Source: Plutella xylostella (Eukaryota > Arthropoda > Insecta > Lepidoptera > Plutellidae). Taken from it: a stretch of 64,000 nt of DNA. Location of the stretch: the NCBI RefSeq assembly GCF_932276165.1, contig NC_064000.1, positions 5,270,001 to 5,334,000 of the forward strand, written 5' to 3'. A program made the translations under genes and the position numbers. The notes under the pieces were generated by a model. It searched no databases. It was not told the DNA's origin and worked only from the letters and a program-made list of their open reading frames with translations. Below, one piece after another: positions 55,901 to 64,000 of this stretch. Within the stretch, counting starts at the first letter, position 1; every line of letters begins with the position of its first letter.

Positions 55901-56097
55901 ATGGGTCAAAATGTGGTCAAAATTGTATAAAAGTAACTACCAGTCATCGGTAGATTGAGTTATTGAAGCTGGCAGTCAGTCGTCATAAGGTAAGCGTCTC
56001 GTATTAGACCAACTGATCGCATTGTCATAAATTTATGGAGAAACGGCGTCGGCAATGCCGATGAGGTGTTCTGTACAAAGAATACTAAATACGAGGC

Positions 56098-56436
56098 ATC
56101 TGTTGAGTCTTCTTCTTCTTCTTCTTCTTCAGGTGCCATCTACTATCGTAGGTCGGCTATCATTATGGCCACTTGAGCCCGGGAAGTCGCAGCTCGGAAT
56201 AGCTCTATGGTGGACATATTGAACCACTCGGCGAGGATCTGTAGCCAGTGGGTTCTTCTACGGCCAGGTCTTCTTTTGCCCTGTATTTTCCCCTGCAGCA
56301 TGAGTTGCAGGAGGGCATATTTGTCATTGCGCATTATATGGCCTAAGAATTGCAGCTTCCTTTTCTTAATTGTGTTTAAGAGTTCTAGCCTTTTGTGCAT
56401 CCTTTGCAGTACCGTTTCATTTTTTATCTGTTGAGT
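56098..56436 (-). mobile_element. 5'-truncated RTE-like LINE with 11-bp target duplication
   Basis: atctgttgagt occurs at 56098-56108 and 56426-56436. Between them, on the minus strand, is a LINE 3' end whose tail is (GAA)n (cttcttctt at 56109-56132 on the plus strand). Confidence 0.85.
56143..56425 (-). pseudogene. C-terminal fragment of an RTE-like ORF
   Basis: The frame runs from about QIKNETVLQRMHK at the truncation point, through KRKLQFLGHIMRNDKY, QGKIQGKRRPGRRRTHWLQ, to a natural stop after MIADLR. This is the well-known C-terminal motif set of insect endonuclease-reverse transcriptase ORFs. No internal stop; only the last ~94 codons remain, so it is inactive. Confidence 0.8.
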
Positions 56437-56723
56437 ACGATGCTGAAATGTGGACGCTTACCTTTAGATATGACATCTTTGAATGTTCTGTACAGACGTA
56501 TAGTTAGTCTCACAATGTCCAGACATAGACGTCACTTTCTATGAGAGCACAATGGGGCGCTTGCATAGCTCTACAATAATAGGTTTTTATGTAGACATGT
56601 GTACTATACATACGTGCGTTTATCTATGTACCGCGTAAATATTCTATTTACCAAACAGTGCATTCGTCTTTTCCAACGAATCCTGGACATAGGTAGTACT
56701 ATCGAATAATTTCCTATATAGAT

Positions 56724-56930
56724 TTGAACCCGGAACCTTGGGCACAAGAGCCCGAGTTACTCAACTTTTTGCCATCCGGTCGTCTAATGTCATCGGTATG
56801 GCCCTTTTTTACCCACTACTGGGCACAGGCCTCCCCTTTTTTATCCTGTGCACCCTCATCCCAATCATTGCCGAATTTATCTAGGTCGTCCCGCCATGTC
56901 CGTCTCGGTCTGCCTCTCAAATAAATGAAG
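56724..56930 (-). mobile_element. tRNA-like SINE head fragment and adjoining LINE 3' remnant
   Basis: At 56724-56786, tttgaacccggaaccttggg and gccatccggtcgtc form a degraded, inverted SINE head. At about 56800-56925, acccactactgggcacaggc and gtcgtcccgccatgtccgtc look like the complement of an RTE-like 3' coding end. Confidence 0.45.
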
Positions 56931-56973
56931 AACCGCCATATTCATACAACAGGACGGCAACTCCGTAATAGCT

Positions 56974-57276
56974 TTTTAAATTTAAAACACACAAACACAC
57001 ACTCATACCTTGTACTAATGTACTCCCTTGCGGGGTAGGCAGAGGTACATTGCTGCACCCACTTTTCGCCAGTGTTATGTTAGTCTCAATGTAATAGGGG
57101 GCAATGTCCAATAGGCAATAGTCCCGTATTGCCATTTTACGGGCACATCCAAGACCCGAGAACAAATATTTGTGTTTAAACAAATATCTGCCTCAGCCGG
57201 GAATCGAACCCGGGACCTTCGGCTCAGTAGTCAGGGTCACTAACCACTACGCCATTCGGTCGTCGTTTTAAATTTA
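56974..57276 (-). mobile_element. Full-length tRNA-headed SINE (family A)
   Basis: SINE at 56985-57265, bounded by exact 11-bp copies of ttttaaattta at 56974-56984 and 57266-57276. The minus strand starts gacgaccgaatggcgtagtg with B-box ggttcgattcccgg. The middle has a small internal duplication (gcaatgtccaataggcaata). Confidence 0.88.
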
Positions 57277-57684
57277 ATTGTATACTGAACGAATTCGTCC
57301 TACTTGTGTACTCAAAATGTAGGTTTATATTCATAACATCTTAGCAATCTTAGTGTACACAAACAATTAAAGCACAAACAAAGAAATTGGGGCAAATATT
57401 AGTAACAATGCATATATTAATCTAATTACACAGTTATGAAACATTTTCATGCGATATCGAGATTCTTGTCGCACGCACTTCCGGGTTTCTTACGAAATCA
57501 ACAACTGTCGGCCATTTTGTCTAATTACTAACACGTATGGTAAATTTTGGAAAAATTGTTATCCGAGCCATGGTCTTTCATGGCATTTAAAACGATAAAG
57601 ATAGAAAATAATGCTACGATCAAAACTTAGACGCAGTCATGACTGTGAAGATCAAACGTTATATTATTGGTTATATAGGTACAT
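57277..57684. other. Unassigned
   Basis: AT-rich, nothing recognised. Confidence 0.3.
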
Positions 57685-58316
57685 AGTTAGATATTATGGC
57701 GGAAACGCTGGAGGAGTTAGGCGAAATGCTCACAGACCTCAATGATGCCTCTAAAGAAGTTGGGCTGAAAATGAACAGCATGGGCAGCGTTCGGAAATTA
57801 CGACACATCTTCACTGAAAACATACCTCAGTGTCTGAAAACAAAAGTTTTCAATCAGTGCGTGTTGCCAGTGATGACTTACGGAGCCGAGACGTGGTGCT
57901 TCACCAAAGGGCTTATCCACAAGCTCAGAGTTGCTCAGCGTGCTATAGAAAGGGCTATGTTAGGCGTGTCCCTGCGAGATAGTATTCGTAATGAAGAAAT
58001 CCGCAGGAGAACCAAAGTTACCGACATAGCCAAAAGGATTAGCGCGCTGAAGTGGCAATGGGCTGGCCACGTAGCCCGCAGAGCCAACGACCGCTGGAGT
58101 ACAAAGGTTCTGGAGTGGAGACCCCGTGTCGGCAAACGGCGTGTCGGTCGCCCCCCAAACCCGTTGGTCTGATGATCTGCGGAAGGTAGCGGGACGCCGC
58201 TGGATGCAGATGGCGGGTTACCGTTTGGGGTGGCGATCGTTAGGAGAGGCCTATGTCCAGTGGACATAAACAGGAACAGTGGACTACAGAAGGCTGAGAG
58301 AGAGAGAGAGAGAGAT
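57685..58316 (+). pseudogene. RTE-like LINE fragment, internally deleted and frameshifted
   Basis: The frame from 57696 reads AETLEELGEMLTDLNDASKE then VGLKMN. It then jumps to SVRKLRHIFTENIPQCLKTK and VLPVMTYGAETW, so the segment normally found between these parts is missing. It continues with VAQRAIERAMLGVSLRD, WQWAGHVARR and RRVGRPP. One extra base in the C run at about 58151-58156 shifts the frame; the next frame then gives RWSDDLRKVAGRRWMQ and GEAYVQWT before a stop. The motifs match RTE elements known from Heliconius as I remember them. A (GA)n run (58295-58314) follows. Confidence 0.8.
58295..58314. repeat. (GA)n microsatellite at the LINE 3' end
   Basis: About ten GA units; probably derived from the simple-repeat tail of the RTE-like fragment. 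Confidence 0.85.
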
Positions 58317-58554
58317 AGGTAGTTATACCAACGTCAATGTCATAGATATCATGTTACGTTTCATAACAAACTCTAACCTAAAAATAACTAAGTTACATCA
58401 ATAATATAATTTTTATTTTGTGTTTTTTTAATATAATACGATTAGTAATTACTATCTTATTATCAAACTGGTTAACGGTAAGAAGTACTTTCTTTACATT
58501 TTCTTTATACTTATGTCACTGAATCCCTTAGTAAGTAAGTAATCTAAATTCATA

Positions 58555-58748
58555 ATATTATTACACTAAAAGTCGCATAACTTTTGAACGGCTGAACGGA
58601 TTTTCATGAAAAATGACTAAGAACACTTGGGGTAATATTAACTATGACCCAAAAAACGTATCGAAAATCGGTTTAGCCGTTTGGGAGCTACGTTACCACA
58701 GACACACACAGATACACGGACATGTTAACTTATACACCCCTCCTTTTG
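58555..58748 (-). repeat. Dispersed repeat with cggctgaacgg core
   Basis: The complement has gtagctcccaaacggct, aaaccgattttcg and gaggggtgtataag, matching 16970-17160. It is about 190 bp and non-coding. Confidence 0.5.
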
Positions 58749-59374
58749 TGTCTGTGTTTTAAAATGATAAAAATATAAGTCAAAACCAAAGCACCATGGC
58801 AGCCGAATATAAGCAGCCAAGATCGTGCGACCGCTAGGTTTCAACACGCATTGTTGGTTATAAATGTTATAATTGAGTGTTGAGAAACCATAGACACACG
58901 GTGCGTGCCCACAGATAATGCCGTCTCTGTTCTCCATGAAGGTTGAATAGTAGACGATAGACGTGTTACATACTCCTTGTTTATCGCGGGAACTTTGAGT
59001 CCTACGACCTAACTTGGATAACATATTTTTTTTTATTAAAAAGAATGGTAAATAATCAAATTAATAAAGATATATTGTCAAGATAATCATGTACAACCGC
59101 TAAAGTAACCATCAAAATTGCCGTCAATTATCAACGGTATTATTTGTTTCACAAATGCTCCCAAAAACGGCTTATTTCACAGCAAAAAGATGGACGTTTA
59201 TGACGCAAGGGTTAAAATGGGCGAGGAAAATTCAGTGTAATCAAGTTAAGCGCGCTTTCTAAAAACTAATTTGCCTAGACTTAACCCGGCATTAGGCAAA
59301 CGTTTTGTGTAATATCGGGCTGTTATAATTGCTTTTCTTGCAAAGAAGTTAATAGTAGGTTATGATTATTTACG
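58749..59374. other. Unassigned
   Basis: AT-rich, no gene or repeat defined. Confidence 0.3.
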
Positions 59375-59466
59375 TATACAGGGTGTCGCAGGTTAAAGAA
59401 CATGTCAGAAACATAATTTATAATATGGACACAACTCGTCATTCTAAATATGGGACACTCTGTATT
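59375..59466. mobile_element. MITE with TATACAGGGTGT ends
   Basis: tatacagggtgtcgc and gggacactctgtatta are imperfect inverted ends 92 bp apart. Same terminal family as 11617, 15223 and 52480. Confidence 0.5.
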
Positions 59467-59747
59467 ATGGAATCCACGATTATTCCTTTGACTATTCACA
59501 AAATAATTATTACCTATATTATTATAGTTTACCAAATTGAGCCACCTATGTTGTTAGGTGTAATTGTATAATTGTTCACACAAAACCAGCATTTTTGGTT
59601 TGATTGATGGTAATCACTAATTAATGTATGACAGTCATCTAAACATTAGGTTAAAATTTCAGCTACATGCAGTACAATCATATTATAACAATAAAATTAA
59701 ACGATGTTATTGTAATAGTATTGTACAAGAAACTAACACATCTAGAG

Positions 59748-59862
59748 TGCATTGTGCTCATTCAAAACGGCGATACGGCTCGCGACCTATCACGTGAGTA
59801 CAAATGTAGGTATAGCCAAAAGCCTCTCCCTTCGGGGATTACAGGAGGCGTGAACATATGTA
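59748..59862 (-). repeat. Dispersed repeat, ctgtaatccccgaa family
   Basis: gagtgcattgtgctcattca, aacggcgatacggct, cacgtgagtacaaatg and ttcggggattacag are the complement of 37670-37800. Confidence 0.6.
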
Positions 59863-61200
59863 TGTAAGTACTGTCGTAACTCCACAGATAATATAATTAT
59901 AATTACCCACGTATAATTAAATGTGAACATAGACAAGTAAATTTAAAGTAAACTAAAAAGCGAAAGTGGGTGTCTAACTGTAACTCGATTTATGTTACAT
60001 AAACCGATTAACAAAACAAGTTTATAAGGTTTTTTGTGGGTAAAACACGTTGTTACTTACTTCTTTTGTAATCGAACAGTATCGTGTTTACCAATACAAT
60101 TAAAGATGCTCATGAATATTCAAAAGTCGTGGAGCCAAAGTTGTTCAGATTGACCACCTGAGTCAGTAAGAATGAACCGTAGGCGCGAGTGAAGTGGCAA
60201 AAATTTAAGAATTTGTTATAAATAAATTGTAAAATGTTGAAGTGTTAAAATGTAGTAAAGGAAGAAAGAAAAACTTTATTTTGACTCAGACAGCAACGTA
60301 ACCTATAGGTTACTTATAAAATTATTATTAAATTTAATAGATACCTATAATACAATTGCTGTAGTCGTAAAAAAAGAGTGTCCAGAGTTTTTCAGTGGAA
60401 GCCTTTTTAATGAAAGTCTTTTAGTACGCTCGGGTGCATTTATATTATTCTTAAATTGCACGTCATGAGTGTCCTACCGACCATCGGTTTTTCGGCATAA
60501 TAATAATAATAATATAGGTAACAGAATACCTATTACGTACTCGCATTGTGAATTAAGACTATTCTCGTAATATAATTATTGGTCATCGTATTCCACGAAT
60601 TACTTTGTCAATGTCATTTTAAAGTAACCATATTTGCTCTGTTTGTGTATTTCCTAAGTAGTTTGTTTAGTTTATGATGTGTTATTCTCATGAATAGGTT
60701 AGTTACCTATTTAATTTACGTGACCAGTGTCACACTTGACTAAATCTGCCGAAGCACCATTAAGTCATACTCAACAATGTTTCAGCCAATCACAGAACTG
60801 CATTCCATACTCAGGTTTTGCTAAACTTTTCGTTCTCAGGTGTGCAACTGGCAGACAAGAATACAAAAGTACATACTTACTTACCGGGTATAAACAAATT
60901 TTATGTATTTAGTCATCTAGTTCGAGGACAAGTTACAACAAAAATATAAACCTAGGTAAAGTAAACCCTGTTTCATAAATTCTACTATCTATCGCATCTA
61001 CTATCTATAACTCTATCGCAGTTTCATTACTTCAAATTAATGTCTTATAAAGGAATGTATCCTTTTACCAAAGTAAGATATGAATAGGATTTAAGGTACT
61101 TTCCCTGCAGGAAGTATTCGTTCTTTCCACTCTGTAGTTTACCTCAAATTGTATATTGTATAGCTCAAAGGTTTCTTAGCGACACTCTAAAAAGCTGAAC
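59863..61200. other. Unassigned AT-rich DNA
   Basis: No gene. A fragment resembling the cctgtttca MITE terminus lies at 60967-60976. Confidence 0.3.
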
Positions 61201-61418
61201 TACACTCACGGGCAATGAAAAGGTTCCACTCAGAAAATCACCAAATTACTCCTAAATGGTAAAGGCTAGCTTAATTACGCCTTCTGCATTTAAGTACATT
61301 TAACGAAGAATCAGGATATTGCCGAGTAAAAACGGTAAAATTTTGTTAAATGTTTAAATTAAATGTTGTTTGGAGTCGTTATTTTGTAAGAGGAACTATT
61401 TCACTGTCCGTGAGTGTA
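61201..61418. mobile_element. TA-flanked MITE, CACTCACGGGCAATGAAA ends
   Basis: Element 61203-61416 (214 bp) between TA copies. cactcacgggcaatgaaa at the left and tttcactgtccgtgagtg at the right. The inside (gaaaatcaccaaattactcc) matches 36607-36828 closely. Confidence 0.8.
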
Positions 61419-61962
61419 CTAAGAATTTTATAAACCTACCTACTTTATGTTAAGTTGTATAGAGAATTGGGACAACAATGCAATGACCGTTTAGCTAGTA
61501 GGTAAAGGTAAAGAAATAAACACATATACAATACATATATAGGTCGGTATCATAACAATGGTTCTAGAGGACATAATGTGGTATAAGTATCAAAAATCAT
61601 GTACCTACTTTTATTATATGTATAATATCTCGGTTACAGGGTACAATATCACAATTTTCCCTTGAAATCCGTTTTCGTTTGCCCATATAATCACACTGAA
61701 GGCCATGCGAGGCAAACATCTGAAGAAGTAGGCAGTAACGGATGCCCTACACAAATAGTGTCATGGCTAGTGTATTTAGAAAAAAAAACGTAAATATAAA
61801 AATAATAATGGCTGTAAAGTATATTTGAATATAAATGTCATTGAACCTTCATATAAGTTATGTACATACGTAGCGTCGGAACTTGAAACCTTGTCATTGT
61901 GTGTAAAATGTGACAGGATGTCAAGACAGTTTACATATTCTAAACGTCAAAACAGTAGGCAT
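61419..61962. other. Unassigned AT-rich DNA
   Basis: Nothing recognised. Confidence 0.3.
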
Positions 61963-62045
61963 AGGCAAAACGCCGAAGGTCCCAGGTTCTATTTCCTACC
62001 TGGGCTAATATTGGTCCAATGAAAGTCCTCTTTCAATACATAATT
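61963..62045 (+). mobile_element. Degraded tRNA-headed SINE fragment
   Basis: cgccgaaggtcccaggttct followed by atttcctacctgggct is a mutated B-box region of the SINE head. The body is lost. The 65-codon frame across it is not a gene. Confidence 0.5.
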
Positions 62046-62573
62046 GAAAGAAATGACCCCGAATTATTTAAATATGATATCCTCTATAAGATATATCACC
62101 GGTGAAATCTAATAAATATAAATGTATACCTGTAATGTTTGTCACCGATCGGTAAGAAGAAGAAAATTAAAGCAAGCGTAAGCGTGAGTGTTAAAATGAT
62201 AATTTAATTATAAACATACGATTCTTATTTTATTATAAACTGCAAAGTAGTTGCATTTTGTTTCCCTCTTTCTTATCTATGAATAACGGTCACTGAGGCA
62301 CGGTGTCATTTACGGAGCATGTTAGCCAAAACATTTAGAGGCCTTTGAACATTTCGACTAGACGGCGTATGGCGTAACGACTTACATAAATGCTATGTGT
62401 GTTTCGAGGTCATTGACACTGATATTGATACTGGTTTTGGAAGAAAGAACTTGACTCTTTATGGATTTTTTGTCAAAAGGTGTGTTTTGTTGTGGACAAT
62501 AATCGGAATGCTAAAAATAATCGTGAGCTAAGCATAATAATATTAAACTTATTTAGAATATATTGTTACGTAT
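62046..62573. other. Unassigned AT-rich DNA
   Basis: Nothing recognised. Confidence 0.3.
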
Positions 62574-63534
62574 TAGGGGAGACCGGGGACAAAAGTAACA
62601 GCGGGTAGAAAGTAACAAAGACTCTGTGGACTTCCCCAATAGCCTTAACGTCCCAAGCGACCGCTGGTTGTCAGCATGCGATGCCCCCCGTGCTTGATAT
62701 CATTTTCCACGCCCGTGCCGCGGTGCAAGGTTGTTTTAGTGAGCATTTCGTGATTTTACACACCAAAAGTAAGTTTTTTGGTGTTTATTCATTAAGTGTT
62801 TACGTAGAATTAAGATGCCAAGAACCATATGACTATTTTTTCATTGATTCATTATAAGATTGTCTGTAGCATGTCATAAATGGTTTTCGAATAACACGGG
62901 CTGTTTTAAAGTTATGTCGCCTGATATTTCAAAAATGGGGATGGGTACAAAAGTAACAGCTCGCGGCAGGACAAAAGTAACGTGTTACGTTCGTAAGTTT
63001 GCCATGTCACATTGTATATTTTTATTTTTTGTTGTTTTGATTAGATATTTGTATCATAATATTGTATATTATGGCACAAATAAAACAACTTCTTATCAGT
63101 TAGTCAGTTTAAATGATGGATCTCATTTACAGTTTATATTAAGAAGTTTTTTTTTGTTTTGTCAATAAGTCATAAGATTTTTTTAGTTTTGATAGTTTTT
63201 TAAGAAGTTTTCTAAACTAAATAATTTGATTGTTTTTTCTGTTCTTTCTTTTGAATCGTATTTATAACATTGGGCAGAATTTATGGGTTGTTACTTTCGA
63301 CCCATGCCTTGTTACTTTCGTCCTGACCATGGGGTCGAAAGTAACGATTTCCCTTTTTTTTTTGAGGCTTCAAAAATGCTAAAATTCAAGATGCATTAAG
63401 TAAAGTAATAATGGAGATTTGTAGACTATAGACGAAAGTTTTATGTGACTATATTTATTTTATCGTAAATGTTATTAATAACGAGAAATCAGACAGAAAT
63501 TACAAACTGTTACTTTTGTCCCCGGTCTCCCCTA
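62574..63534. mobile_element. TA-flanked element with GGGGAGACCGGGGACAAAAG ends
   Basis: The element is 62576-63532 (957 bp), with TA at 62574-62575 and 63533-63534. The 24-bp ends are perfect complements (ggggagaccggggacaaaag, then taac). The internal half of the end, acaaaagtaac, recurs in both orientations near 62606, 62947, 62982, 63289, 63309 and 63337. The 102-codon frame at 62860-63168 has no recognised domain. Tc1/mariner-like by its TA target, but non-autonomous. Confidence 0.85.
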
Positions 63535-63769
63535 CTTATTCCGATGATAATAATTGTACGTAACTTAATTTAGGAATGTTAGATAAAATGTCAGATTTCA
63601 TTATGCGTAGCATACGTTGCGTACACGTGGGATTAGTCTGTACCTACCTGAAATGGTCTAAAGTATTTCAATTCCTGTATTTAATTTAAGAGTCTAAATT
63701 AAATAAAATTTCATCTCAGTAATAAGGCCGCCAATTGTTCCGTCTATTTTGTGTTTTTCTCTATGTATT
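63535..63769. other. Unassigned
   Basis: AT-rich, nothing recognised. Confidence 0.3.
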
Positions 63770-63855
63770 GTAACATAACACTGGCGAAAAGTGGTGCAGC
63801 AATGCACCTCTACCTACCCCGCAAGGGAGTACATTAGTACAAGGTGTGAGTTTTT
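63770..63855 (+). mobile_element. SINE family A 3' fragment
   Basis: taacataacactggcgaaaa, ctaccccgcaagggagta and gtacaaggtgtgag are the last ~85 bp of family A. The head and body are missing. Confidence 0.75.
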
Positions 63856-64000
63856 GTTGTTTCTATGTAATTTTTGTGTGAGTGCAATAAATAATTATCT
63901 ATCTACAGGAGCATACCTCCATTTACGTTGTAGATATACTTATTTTATAAATATAAAGGGCCTTACCACTAAAACTAAGACAAATGTTTAGCACTACGAA
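63856..64000. other. Right edge, unassigned
   Basis: AT-rich. The frame at 63791-63991 runs out of the SINE fragment and is not supported. Confidence 0.3.

Noticed and set aside
62860..63168. 102-codon frame inside the GGGGAGACCGGGG element
   Set aside because: Low-complexity hydrophobic stretch without transposase motifs; it contains the repeated acaaaagtaac word.

Overview
The window looks like nuclear DNA of an insect, most likely a moth or butterfly. Two recognisable host genes have insect-type structure, one of them with a single short intron. Most of the remaining AT-rich sequence is a dense, nested mixture of repeats: tRNA-headed SINEs, RTE-like and other non-LTR retrotransposons, Helitron-like elements ending in CTAG, and many small inverted-repeat (MITE) elements. 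Several of these resemble repeats I remember from Lepidoptera. That taxonomic call is inference, because no database search was possible.

Host genes lie at the left end. A single-exon, seven-finger C2H2 zinc-finger gene of the PLAG family (2988 to 1474, minus strand) stands head to head with a two-exon BORCS7 gene (3987 to 4670, plus strand). About 1 kb separates their start codons. At 8192-8254 there is a candidate first coding exon (21 codons, phase 0) of an unidentified plus-strand gene. A candidate promoter with a non-coding 5' exon lies at 31126-31341. Two sites matching the insect recursive-splicing (ratchet) consensus, pyrimidine tract-CAG|GTAAGT, lie at 41431/41432 and 55194/55195. 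Together these suggest that much of the window is intron of a very long plus-strand gene whose later exons lie beyond the right edge.

Mobile DNA accounts for most of the rest. The most intact element is a non-LTR retrotransposon (18514-21516) with an unbroken endonuclease plus reverse transcriptase ORF and a (TAAA)n tail. A second non-LTR element (38780-40374) with an RNase H domain is 5'-truncated and has a 13-bp target duplication. It has inserted into a MITE. RTE-like fragments occur at about 22.1-22.7, 34.5, 45.0, 56.1-56.4 and 57.7-58.3 kb. At least three full tRNA-headed SINE copies show exact 11-14 bp target duplications.

The most unusual structures are DNA elements. They include a 1.58-kb foldback element with a 9-bp target duplication and internal tandem repeats (6058-7637). 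A 1.07-kb palindromic array is built from seven copies of one inverted-repeat unit (24715-25785). Two elements of about 0.93-0.96 kb are flanked by TA, and their G-rich terminal motifs recur inside them (22727-23657 and 62576-63532). A short motif, CACGGCAATGAAA, is tandemised or scattered at 17.85, 24.1-24.6 and 25.9 kb and resembles the ends of separate TA-flanked MITEs. There is also a perfect 72-bp-arm hairpin (41701-41877).
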